Source of the DNA: Paenibacillus dauci
GTDB taxonomy: Bacteria; Bacillota; Bacilli; Paenibacillales; Paenibacillaceae
Assembly (NCBI RefSeq): GCF_000971985.1
Contig: NZ_LAQQ01000001.1
Location: forward strand, 620,001 to 684,000
Length of the DNA: 64,000 bases
Direction of reading: 5' to 3'
Both the position numbers and the translations under genes were made by a program. Positions 27,120-34,991 of this stretch are shown piece by piece (within the stretch, counting starts at the first letter, position 1; each line of letters starts with the position of its first letter). Below the pieces are notes generated by a model that had not been told where the DNA came from, made no database searches, and saw nothing but the letters and a program-made list of their open reading frames with translations.

Positions 27120-28223
27120 ATGACCGATCATGACAAAAGAATATTGCCGGCGGAGACCGATCGCATGCCTATAACACAGCCTTCTGTTCATCCGTCGGTA
27201 CCTGTATCCGACTCTATCCCTTTACAGCAGAGCAAAGCAGCTGATCCTCCTGAACGAAGAAAATGGTGGGATGCCAGACTGCTGGTCGTTATTATAGCGA
27301 CGACTATTGTTATGATGATCCTGCTGATAACTACCTGGCTAAGACCGGTACCTGATCTGAATACCTATGCAGCCAGCTGGGGAGAACTGGAGCCATTCCG
27401 TGCTTATCAATCGGATGATGTGCATAATCAGAGTCTCGTCTCTGCCGTGGAGCATAACTATATTCAAATGGTAAACAAAACCGCCGAGCAGCAAGGCTAC
27501 AAACTGACAGTCAATGCAGTAACTGCTGATGAGAACCGGCTAATTCTGCTGTATACCGCAGAAACGAATGACAGCCGCCAGATTCCCCGTGTAAGCAGCG
27601 TCAAACTGCTCAATATTGCTACAGGCAAGCCAGTAAATGCATCCCGTGTGCGCATGAACGGCACGAACGGTAACGAGAACCGTCAGCAGTATTTTGGTAC
27701 AGCAACGATGCGTCTGGATCATCGTCAGAACTTTCCACGGGAAATCGCTGCCCAATTTCGGATCATGTCCATCACACCCGATTCGGCCTCCGAGCCGGGA
27801 CGTATCCGCTATTCACCTACACTGCTCGTTCACTTCTCGCTGGCTCCCCAGTTCCGTACCCAGGAGACCGAGATTATTTATCCCAATCAGGTCATACAGT
27901 GGAACAATCATAGGGTCGTTTTATCCCGTGTAGAGCTGTCTCCGCTGGAGATGCGTGTCTGCTTTACTGCCGACAAAGATACACCTGCAGAACAGGCCAA
28001 AAGGGACGAGATATGGCTTAGTCCAAGAGGAGTCATCTCCGAAAAAGATGGCCAGTCCATTACTTTACAGCCGCTGGGCAGCCGGATCGTCAGTCACGAC
28101 CCTTATACATTCGAGCATGTGTACTATAGCAATCTGCTGGATGAACCCGATTCTCTCGAAGTGGTTGTCAAGCCGCTTGGCACATCCACATATGAAGATA
28201 CACAGATTGTTCGGATCAAATAA
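27120..28223 (+). CDS. Orphan anti-sigma-like membrane protein, DUF4179-like paralogue
   Basis: 367 residues, clearly related to the anti-sigma protein at 21.9 kb: S-W-G-E-L-E-P-F-R against N-W-G-D-L-E-P-F-R, V-E-H-N-Y-I-Q-M against I-K-N-N-Y-I-Q-R, and F-S-L-A-P-Q-F against F-D-L-A-P-Q-F. Its cytoplasmic N-terminus (1-50) is a Pro/Ser-rich sequence with no resemblance to the sigma-binding part of the other copy. Membrane helix about 56-78. No sigma gene adjoins it. AGGAGG precedes the ATG. It may sense the same envelope signal without binding a sigma factor, or act on one in trans. Confidence 0.78.
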   Translation: MTDHDKRILPAETDRMPITQPSVHPSVPVSDSIPLQQSKAADPPERRKWWDARLLVVIIATTIVMMILLITTWLRPVPDLNTYAASWGELEPFRAYQSDDVHNQSLVSAVEHNYIQMVNKTAEQQGYKLTVNAVTADENRLILLYTAETNDSRQIPRVSSVKLLNIATGKPVNASRVRMNGTNGNENRQQYFGTATMRLDHRQNFPREIAAQFRIMSITPDSASEPGRIRYSPTLLVHFSLAPQFRTQETEIIYPNQVIQWNNHRVVLSRVELSPLEMRVCFTADKDTPAEQAKRDEIWLSPRGVISEKDGQSITLQPLGSRIVSHDPYTFEHVYYSNLLDEPDSLEVVVKPLGTSTYEDTQIVRIK

Positions 28224-28257
28224 GATGATGAACAAGCCACTAACCGGCATATACAGA

Positions 28258-28302
28258 CACAGCAAAAAGCGCATCAGATTACAAGATGCGCTTTTTGCTG
28301 TG
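28258..28302. terminator. 18-bp perfect terminator overlapping a coding end
   Basis: A perfect 18-bp stem built around AGCAAAAAGCGCATC, flanked by T-runs in both directions. One arm contains the last codons and part of the stop codon of the leftward NAD-kinase-like gene. The convergent anti-sigma-like gene ends 35 bases to the left. Confidence 0.85.
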
Positions 28303-29221
28303 CTACGCTGATCGTCGCTTCAATCCCCGAATTGAACTCCAGATAGTCACTCTCTACCCCATCGCTAAAAATAACTCCGTTCTCCGGCATTTGCGATACA
28401 ATCTTCAGCGGCTGCTGGCCATCAATCTTTCCAAAAATCAGTTCAGCAGCTGTCGTCCGGCTCGGAAAAGGTTCGCGCACACTGTAATAGAGGTAAGGTG
28501 CATCCCAGGAAAACGAAGTAGAATCGTAACTATTCATCTGCATCTCCTGCTGACTGGCAGCTTTCATAATACCTGCTGCTCCTGCCATTACGCTTTTGAA
28601 CCAGCCGGTTGAACCCATTCCCGTCGAGACGATAATGCCGCTGGATGACTGCTGCTCGCGGCGTTCACCTATAGTAATCTCATATCGTGCCGAGACATGG
28701 GTGCGCCGACCGATAAACAGATCATTAACACCAGTAAGCGATTGTCCGTCATTCAGCTCGGCTCTCGCCAGCCGTACTTTCTTGACCTGCCGCTGACGCC
28801 GAAATACCTCAGGTACGATTGTCCCCAGATCTCTGGCGGTAAAAGGCAGCAGCACACCATCCCAGCGCTGAGGGTCCGGATTCACACCGATCAGCGGCTG
28901 ATCGGTCACATACTTCATCGTATTGGCGACCAGTCCGTCCTGTCCCAGTACTACCACCACATCTTCCGGTCCAAAAATAAAGCTAGGTACGTGCTCACGG
29001 TCCAGGCGCTGCACCCGGCCAAGCGGCTGCAGCTCTGCCAGTGCCGCATCCAGTGCCTGATGATATCTTCGATCTTCCTGCACATAATCGTCAAAATCCG
29101 CTCCCATCCGCTCGATATAGAACTGTGCCTGCTGAATGGTATTGTAGCGAACGATAAGCTCCTGCAGCCGGGTACGTCGCTGTACAAGAACAATCTTGTT
29201 CTCCGTCATTCGCTGATTCAT
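28274..29221 (-). CDS. NAD-kinase-like (sugar-kinase-annotated) protein
   Basis: 315 residues with the NAD-kinase fold order. The diphosphate loop is V-V-L-G-Q-D-G near 92, with Gln in place of the second Gly of G-G-D-G. Then come G-V-N-P-D-P, the G-V-N-D-L-F-I segment corresponding to the N-E/N-D substrate contact, and S-T-G-M-G-S-T-G-W near 205. The N-terminal 75 residues are helical and unlike housekeeping NAD kinase. Its ATG overlaps the SPFH stop as ATGA, so it is co-translated. It may phosphorylate NAD or another nucleotide; the altered loop leaves activity uncertain. Confidence 0.75.
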   Translation of the reverse strand: MNQRMTENKIVLVQRRTRLQELIVRYNTIQQAQFYIERMGADFDDYVQEDRRYHQALDAALAELQPLGRVQRLDREHVPSFIFGPEDVVVVLGQDGLVANTMKYVTDQPLIGVNPDPQRWDGVLLPFTARDLGTIVPEVFRRQRQVKKVRLARAELNDGQSLTGVNDLFIGRRTHVSARYEITIGERREQQSSSGIIVSTGMGSTGWFKSVMAGAAGIMKAASQQEMQMNSYDSTSFSWDAPYLYYSVREPFPSRTTAAELIFGKIDGQQPLKIVSQMPENGVIFSDGVESDYLEFNSGIEATISVAQQKAHLVI

Positions 29222-30279
29222 CTCGTCCGACCTCCCCGTTCTGCGTTAGCATTTATAGAATGGCTGCCCGCATCACCCATCAGTCCCTGCAGCAGATCCG
29301 GTGTGATATTAAGCTGCCCAATCCGGCTGGCATTCTCTGCCAATCCCTGGAAAGCGACCGCAATCAGCTGATCCGGCTTCATGCCCATATTGGCCATCGC
29401 CTGCAGTACGCTTGGCTGTACATCTTCGAGCGACTTCATGACTGCAGACAATTCGTACGCCCGTGCATCCGCCTGAGCCTTGTCATTGGCAATACTCAGT
29501 TCGATCAGCGTCTGCTTCTGTTCTTCCAGGCCGGTATTAAACTGCAACTGCTCCTGCTCCATTTCGTTTTGCTTACTTTTTACCGACCGTTCGGCCTCCA
29601 GCTGGGTCTCGCGAATCTGACGTTTCTTGGTCTCTACAGCGATCTCTGTACTTAGTTCATTCTCCCGTACCCGACGCTCCTGCTCAATCGAGGCATTGCG
29701 CCGTTCATACAGGGCATCGTCGGCATCGCGCAGAATCTGCTCCCTCGTCCGTGCTTCCAAGGCTCGCATTGTCTCTTTGTTGGGCAAAATGGCGAGCACA
29801 GACAGGCCCATAATCTCTATCCCGAGCTTTTGCAGCTCTTCACTGGCCTGCATCTCTTTGGTAATATTCTGAACCAGATATTCACTGGACTGGATCGCTT
29901 CCCGCAGCGGCATCTGCTCGATCCGCTTTTTCATCAGGACTTTGACAATATGGATAACACGCTGGGAGAGTTTGCCCGGATCATCAGAGATATACTTGTT
30001 CTTTTTGAGATTATACGTATAGTTCAGAATCCGGGTCGTCTGCCGGTAATCCGTAATTCGGTAGGTTAACTGACCTTGTACAGTTACCATTTGATAATCA
30101 TGGGTGATCTCTTCGAACATGAATGGCACATCAATCGAAGATACAGGAGCTACTACTACCGATGTTGTCGGCTCATAATAGTAAAAGGATAATCCCACGC
30201 CTTCTTTAACAATTTTGCCGTTCTTTATCTTCATCACATAGTCACTGGGCTGAAACTTCGCAAATCGTAATCCGAACAT
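29218..30279 (-). CDS. SPFH/Band 7 domain protein
   Basis: 353 residues from ATG 30279, behind GGGGGAG; an upstream frame to 30363 lies in the promoter region. The SPFH domain spans about 15-185. A charged coiled coil (about 185-290, e.g. R-Q-I-R-E-T-Q-L-E-A-E) resembles flotillin-like assembly regions. The C-terminus has a Gly/Met-rich segment (M-G-M-K-P-D-Q-L). There is no obvious membrane helix, so attachment would be peripheral. It forms a four-base-overlap operon with the NAD-kinase-like gene, a pairing that suggests a membrane scaffold with a linked enzyme. Confidence 0.85.
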   Translation of the reverse strand: MFGLRFAKFQPSDYVMKIKNGKIVKEGVGLSFYYYEPTTSVVVAPVSSIDVPFMFEEITHDYQMVTVQGQLTYRITDYRQTTRILNYTYNLKKNKYISDDPGKLSQRVIHIVKVLMKKRIEQMPLREAIQSSEYLVQNITKEMQASEELQKLGIEIMGLSVLAILPNKETMRALEARTREQILRDADDALYERRNASIEQERRVRENELSTEIAVETKKRQIRETQLEAERSVKSKQNEMEQEQLQFNTGLEEQKQTLIELSIANDKAQADARAYELSAVMKSLEDVQPSVLQAMANMGMKPDQLIAVAFQGLAENASRIGQLNITPDLLQGLMGDAGSHSINANAERGGRTR

Positions 30280-30301
30280 TATACATACTCCCCCTCTATT
30301 G

Positions 30302-30322
30302 TTATTAACATTATGATAATAA
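30302..30322. promoter_or_regulatory. Operator-like palindrome in the SPFH leader
   Basis: TTATTAACAT / ATGATAATAA around a central T, one mismatch between arms. It lies just downstream of the predicted transcription start of the SPFH operon and shares the half-site ATGATAATAA with the palindrome over the -35 box. Confidence 0.5.
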
Positions 30323-30334
30323 GTTGTTGGATTT

Positions 30335-30363
30335 AGAATAACACGAACTTTTGTTAATATCAA
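30335..30363 (-). promoter_or_regulatory. Sigma-A promoter of the SPFH operon
   Basis: Minus-strand TTGATA (30363-30358), a 17-base spacer and TATTCT (30340-30335), about 50 bases ahead of the SPFH start. The -35 box sits inside a 27-bp palindrome. Confidence 0.6.
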
Positions 30364-30377
30364 TATGATAATAACAA
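30351..30377. promoter_or_regulatory. Operator-like 27-bp palindrome over the -35 box
   Basis: Arms TTGTTAATATCA and TGATAATAACAA around three bases, one mismatch. It covers the SPFH -35 element, and a related palindrome lies 28 bases inward. Two such sites flanking a promoter are typical of repressor binding. The divergent AraC-type gene starts 220 bp away but is not necessarily the regulator. Confidence 0.5.
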
Positions 30378-30599
30378 AATGTTTATTTTATCAACTAATT
30401 CTCCTGGACGAAAAAGGAAGTGTTATTTAAGCAGAGGAGAGTATACTGGATGTACTGGAAAATCATTGAGCATAATGTACGTCCTAGAGAACTACGGAAA
30501 AGTTGCTTTTCTCAGGCGCTGCTGCACTTATACTGGTAACAAACAGCCCATATATGTAGGTGATATACCATTCCAATAGAGAAAGGAGCCGGATAATTG

Positions 30600-31445
30600 A
30601 TGACTTTTTTCCAACCGCTTCAGCCTCCCGAGATCCAGCGTGCACTGCTGCATCAGGGGTATACCTATGAGGAATATCTCCCGGCTCCCATGCTGCGTCA
30701 AGTCGTCGCCTGCTATTGGTGCTCATATGCTGCTCCTGGTGCTGTTCCTCAGGAACATCGCATCATTCCCGATGGCTGTATAGATATAATCTTTGATTTG
30801 ACTGCCGAACAATTGACAGGCAGTCATTGGATATCCGAACTGATGTGCAGACATGAAGTAATGCAGATTGATCACCCAATGCATTGTCTGGGCGTACGAA
30901 TATACGCAGGAGAAGCTGCACGAATCTTTGGATTCCCGGCTGGTTTGCTATATGGTAACGAAGTAACAATGCAGGATTTGTATGGCTTGGCAGCGAATGA
31001 TCTGATTGAATCCTTGCTCTGTGCTGATCAGATGAGCATACGCCTCTCGCTACTTGACAGTTGGCTATGCCAAAGGCTTAAACAGCAATCTATGATTCCT
31101 TCTTCCCTGTTCAGTGCGGCACTGCATTATATCCATTATCGGAATGGCAATATCACACTCCCGGGAATTGCTGCAGAACTGCATTACAGCGAACGTACCC
31201 TACGCCGGTTGTTTGATCAGGAACTGGGAATATCGCCAAAAGAAATTGCCGGTATTATTCGCTTCCAATCCCTGCTGCATAGTTGGCAACGGCAGCCCGC
31301 TTCTGCCGATACGGTAACGAGACTACGATTCAGCGATCTGGCTGCGGCTCATGGGTATTACGATCAGTCCCATCTGAATCGGGCGTTCAGCCAATATTAT
31401 GGTTTGACACCCGGTCAGATCAGGCAATCGGCAGATGATTTGTAA
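30600..31445 (+). CDS. AraC-family transcriptional regulator
   Basis: About 281 residues. The N-terminal part (P-A-P-M-L-R-Q-V-V-A-C-Y-W and I-I-P-D-G-C-I-D-I-I-F-D) matches the DUF6597-type sensor found in many AraC regulators. The C-terminal double helix-turn-helix (about 175-275) reads L-H-Y-S-E-R-T-L-R-R-L-F and Y-Y-D-Q-S-H-L-N-R-A-F. ATG 30600 is used; TTG one codon earlier has slightly better spacing from AAAGGAG. The next gene is a VOC protein, a common partner of this regulator type. Confidence 0.88.
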   Translation: MTFFQPLQPPEIQRALLHQGYTYEEYLPAPMLRQVVACYWCSYAAPGAVPQEHRIIPDGCIDIIFDLTAEQLTGSHWISELMCRHEVMQIDHPMHCLGVRIYAGEAARIFGFPAGLLYGNEVTMQDLYGLAANDLIESLLCADQMSIRLSLLDSWLCQRLKQQSMIPSSLFSAALHYIHYRNGNITLPGIAAELHYSERTLRRLFDQELGISPKEIAGIIRFQSLLHSWQRQPASADTVTRLRFSDLAAAHGYYDQSHLNRAFSQYYGLTPGQIRQSADDL

Positions 31446-31649
31446 GCTTTTTCTGCCAAAGTTGAATAATAGGGAGCGGTTCAAGTCGATTGGCTCGTAA
31501 ATTCATGCTGGGAAGTAGAAAATTGACCGTTTTTTACAATCTATCAAGTGTACATACAGATAAAATAAAGGAAAGAGTGCCTGCCGCATTGCTGATACAG
31601 AGTACAGACAATGCCCGGCGCCGATTATGATTACAGAGGAGACAGGACA

Positions 31650-32030
31650 ATGAAACTTGCGATGAAATATGTGATTTTGTATGTGAATGATTTTGAGCAA
31701 TCGATGCGCTTTTACAGGGATATTCTCGGACTTCCTATCAAAATGGAAGCAGGTACGTATGTGGAGTTTGATACAGGAGCGACTACACTGTCCATCAATA
31801 CGCGCGAATCTGTCAACGAGCTGCTTGATCTGGGACTAACAACAGACGTGCCTGCTGCCAGTTCATTTGAAGTCGGATTTGTCGTAGATGATGTGTCTGC
31901 CGTAATTGAAGAGCTGCGCAGTCAGCAGGTTCCTGTTATTCGTGAGCCCATGACCAAGCCATGGGGACAGACGGTCGCTTATGTGACAGATCCCGATGGA
32001 CATTTTATCGAAATCTGCACCGCTATTTGA
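31650..32030 (+). CDS. VOC-family (glyoxalase/bleomycin-resistance fold) protein
   Basis: 126 residues from ATG 31650, eight bases after GAGGAG; codons to 31611 belong to the leader. M-K-Y-V-I-L-Y-V-N-D-F-E-Q-S-M-R-F-Y-R-D is the first beta-alpha-beta module. The second opens F-E-V-G-F-V-V-D-D. The C-terminal D-P-D-G-H-F-I-E-I supplies the usual metal-binding Glu. Possible roles include glyoxalase, dioxygenase or drug binding; the AraC neighbour suggests induced expression. It is followed by its own terminator. Confidence 0.87.
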   Translation: MKLAMKYVILYVNDFEQSMRFYRDILGLPIKMEAGTYVEFDTGATTLSINTRESVNELLDLGLTTDVPAASSFEVGFVVDDVSAVIEELRSQQVPVIREPMTKPWGQTVAYVTDPDGHFIEICTAI

Positions 32031-32140
32031 TAAGCAATTGCTTAGTACAGAAATGATCCCTGTCATCTACCGATTTCCTTCTTGATTTTTGGAGACAGCA
32101 AGAAGTTCGAAGCGTACAAATACTTTTATCCAAAATCACA

Positions 32141-32186
32141 AAAACAGACGTACATGGCTTACTGCCGAGGTACGTCTGTTTTTTGA
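32141..32186 (+). terminator. Terminator of the VOC gene
   Basis: AAAAACAGACGTAC / GTACGTCTGTTTTT stem, 14 bp, with a T-run on the plus strand. The following 32190-32510 is AT-rich and holds nothing clear. Confidence 0.85.
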
Positions 32187-32514
32187 TATGTCTTTGAAAA
32201 ATCGAATCTGGAAATTAATACCTGATTCGTTTTTGCATAATTGTGTATATTAAGAATGAGATGGAAATACACTTGCTTACTTTTTTTCTGGATATTCTCG
32301 AGAATGCTCCAATGTATATATACCATTGTCATGTCAAATTGGTAAATATAGTTATATAAGTCTATGGAACTAAAATGCATGAGTCTTTACACATAATTTA
32401 TGTTGCTATATCCCTACTTAGATAGTATTATAGACCTATGAACACATAGACCTACTTAACTACTAATTATCCAATTAATTTTAATATAATGACGAATAGA
32501 AAGAGGTGATCCGT

Positions 32515-32931
32515 ATGACTTTAATGGTAGATTACTGCCCTCGTTGTGGCACGGTATATCAAAAGAACTTTCGTAAAATGTGTAACGGATGCAGTAACGA
32601 ACTGGATTCGACAATGAAACGCTGTATGGATCATCTCTGGAGATACCCAAATAGCACAACCGAAGAACTCAGCCAGGCTGCTAATGTGGAGATTACAGAG
32701 CTGTATCAATTTATCAAAGAAGGCAAGTTTTCCTTTACGTATCCCAAGCTTACCTTCCCTTGTGAATGCTGCCGTCAACCGATTCGCCAGGGACGAATCT
32801 GCAACAGCTGCACTGGTTCTTTTAAAGAAGCATTTCCTGTACCTGCTGCCACAGTTCCTGCAGCACGCACTTCTGGTACACGCACCAGTCACAAAACCCT
32901 GTTCACATCCAGAGGATCAAGCCGTCGCTGA
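32515..32931 (+). CDS. YvyF-like flagellar-region zinc-ribbon protein
   Basis: 138 residues from ATG 32515, close behind AGAGGTGAT. Two zinc-ribbon pairs frame a helical centre: C-P-R-C with C-N-G-C at the N-terminus, and C-E-C-C with C-N-S-C near 90-110. The middle T-E-E-L-S-Q-A-A-N-V-E-I-T-E-L-Y-Q-F-I is a winged-helix-like segment. This order matches YvyF-type proteins, normally encoded beside flgM and flgN. Here there is no flagellar neighbour. The last 30 residues are Ser/Thr/Arg-rich. Confidence 0.78.
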   Translation: MTLMVDYCPRCGTVYQKNFRKMCNGCSNELDSTMKRCMDHLWRYPNSTTEELSQAANVEITELYQFIKEGKFSFTYPKLTFPCECCRQPIRQGRICNSCTGSFKEAFPVPAATVPAARTSGTRTSHKTLFTSRGSSRR

Positions 32932-33046
32932 TATAGATTTCGAATTATCTGCAGACTCTACAGCCAGCAGTATTTATATGACCGTTATGCTGGGAGGTTC
33001 TGCTCTGTATAATCGCTCAGCCGCTAATAACGAGCCAGCGCAATCC

Positions 33047-33088
33047 AAAAGACCGGTACCTTTACAGGGTACCGGTCTTTTCGTGTTT
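33047..33088. terminator. Strong hairpin terminator after the yvyF-like gene
   Basis: AAAAGACCGGTACC / GGTACCGGTCTTTT, a perfect 14-bp stem with a seven-base loop and T-rich tail. It lies between the yvyF-like gene and the convergent solute-binding protein gene. Confidence 0.85.
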
Positions 33089-33191
33089 TTTAGAGATACT
33101 GTCTTTGATCAATCTGTTTTATTTGCACCCTATTTTGTATCGCATAATAAAAGTCGATATTAAGACCATCGAACTGTATTATGCTGGCTGA

Positions 33192-34937
33192 TCACTGTTT
33201 TACACCGGCTGTTTGGAGCGCTTTGCTATATTCTGTCGTCAAGAATTGAGTAAGCTGATCTGCACCTGCTGCCTTAAACGCTGCAATAGCATCCTGCTTG
33301 TTTGCGGCAAAATCTTCATCCGACTTGGAGAGGATCATCGTTGCTGCGGTACGTGCTGCCAGTTCTTTTAACTGGGTCTCCAGCTTGAGCAGATCATCGT
33401 TCAGTACAGGCAGCACCACTGTATTCTCCTGTACAATTTCTTCGGCAGTCATATTTTGCAGTGGGGTATTCTCGTCCTGAAGCTTGCCTTCCTGCACCAT
33501 TTTGGAGACGACTTCTCCCGGATAAGAAGACCCATAGTGCTTGCTAAAGTCTTTTTCCAATGCAGTGGAACTTGCTGCCATCGCTTCTTCGGTGGAGAAC
33601 AGGTTAACTGGCGTCTTGGTTTTGGGATCGATCACGCTGCCACCGAGACCGATCAGATTCTGATCAAGCGCGATTCCGGTACGTTCCCATGCATCACCGC
33701 CATTGACTTTCATATCGATGGTTTTTTTGGTCAACTGGGGTTTACCTTTTTCCATTTTCCAGTGTGTACCTTCGATTCCACTGTAGAGGGTTCGGGCACC
33801 CTCGTAGGAGTGAATATAGTTCAGGAATTCCATTGCTTTTTCGGGATATTTGGAGCTTTTGGAAATGGCATAGCTTTTGTCGGCCCAGCCTACGGGACGA
33901 ACTCCGCCACTCCAAGCCTGCTTGCCTACCGGCAATACCATGAATCCTTTGCCGTCCTTGGCATACTTGGCGTTATAATCACCCATTGCCCAGGTAGCCG
34001 GTCCGAGAATGAACTGCCCGGCTGTTGCCTTGGCCATATAATCATTATTTTTCATTGTCAGAGCATCCGGGTCCAGCAGACCCATCCGATAGGCTTTGTT
34101 ATAAAAGTCCATCGCTACCCAGTAGTTGGAATTCTCGTCGGTCAGTACATTGATCAGACGATGCTCACCGAGCGGCTTGGCGAACAGATCCGAGCTGCCG
34201 ATAGCACTCTGCTGGGTAATCCATGTAAATGGAATAATGTAAGGCCATAATCCCCAGTCCTGCCACATTGATAAACCATAGATTTTTTTGCCTTCTTCGG
34301 TGGTCGGATGCTTGGCGGAGATTTGCTGGAGTACATTCAGCAGATCATCGGTACTCTTGATAGGCGGCGTGCCTGCTTCCTTGTAATAATCCCAGCGCAT
34401 AGTCGGTCCAATCGTCAGATTGGGATAGATGGGACTTGGGTCCGCCTGAATTTGTGGTGGCAGAAAATAGAGCTTTTTCTGTCCTTCGCTCCAGTTATCC
34501 CGGCTATAATCCACAACGGTCGGGATACTTTCTTGAATATCCTTGCCGTATTTGCCCAGCAGATCATCCATCGGAATAATCAGTTTGCCGTCAATTAGCT
34601 GTTTGCCGTACTGAGTCGGATCGGCACGCACGATATCCGGCAGATCGCCACCAGCGAGCAGCACATTCATTTTGTTGGCATCGGCTTCGACGTATTCAAT
34701 TTTCACACCGACTTTTTTCTCGATTTCTTTGGCAATATCGCTGTCGGGATACGTATTCCAGTTTGTACCGGTCTCGTTGACAAGTACACGCAGGGTTACA
34801 ATCCCGTTCTTGTCTGCTGTACCAGCCTGACTGGCATTACCAGTTGTCTTCTCTGCGCCACCTGAACAAGCTGTAAGCGTTACCATAAATGAAAGTAACA
34901 ATGCTGCCGCTGCTCTGCCCTTACCTTTTCTTCTCAT
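33192..34937 (-). CDS. Lpl-type extracellular solute-binding lipoprotein
   Basis: 581 residues. The leader ends in the lipobox L-T-A-C-S, so the protein is lipid-anchored outside the membrane. The length and the blocks N-E-T-G-T-N-W-N-T-Y-P-D and G-G-D-L-P-D-I-V match the large LplA/YtcQ class of sugar-binding proteins that serve oligosaccharide importers in Paenibacillus. AGGGGG precedes the ATG. Two permease genes lie directly upstream on the same strand. A cre-like sequence lies inside the signal-peptide codons (34871-34884), a possible roadblock site, but weak. Confidence 0.9.
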   Translation of the reverse strand: MRRKGKGRAAAALLLSFMVTLTACSGGAEKTTGNASQAGTADKNGIVTLRVLVNETGTNWNTYPDSDIAKEIEKKVGVKIEYVEADANKMNVLLAGGDLPDIVRADPTQYGKQLIDGKLIIPMDDLLGKYGKDIQESIPTVVDYSRDNWSEGQKKLYFLPPQIQADPSPIYPNLTIGPTMRWDYYKEAGTPPIKSTDDLLNVLQQISAKHPTTEEGKKIYGLSMWQDWGLWPYIIPFTWITQQSAIGSSDLFAKPLGEHRLINVLTDENSNYWVAMDFYNKAYRMGLLDPDALTMKNNDYMAKATAGQFILGPATWAMGDYNAKYAKDGKGFMVLPVGKQAWSGGVRPVGWADKSYAISKSSKYPEKAMEFLNYIHSYEGARTLYSGIEGTHWKMEKGKPQLTKKTIDMKVNGGDAWERTGIALDQNLIGLGGSVIDPKTKTPVNLFSTEEAMAASSTALEKDFSKHYGSSYPGEVVSKMVQEGKLQDENTPLQNMTAEEIVQENTVVLPVLNDDLLKLETQLKELAARTAATMILSKSDEDFAANKQDAIAAFKAAGADQLTQFLTTEYSKALQTAGVKQ

Positions 34938-34991
34938 AACCCAACCCCCTGATATTGTTATCTTACCTGTCTGGATAAATATATGCCAGCC

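Noticed and set aside
26923-27123. 66-codon plus-strand frame whose stop overlaps the start of the orphan anti-sigma gene
   Set aside because: TTG start without a ribosome site and no protein-like features; the ATGA overlap is probably chance.
32159-32380. 73-codon minus-strand frame in the AT-rich gap
   Set aside because: Begins in AT-rich sequence without a ribosome site and runs into the VOC terminator.
34871-34884. cre-like sequence inside the Lpl binding-protein signal codons
   Set aside because: About two mismatches and within conserved lipobox coding sequence; kept only as a remark.
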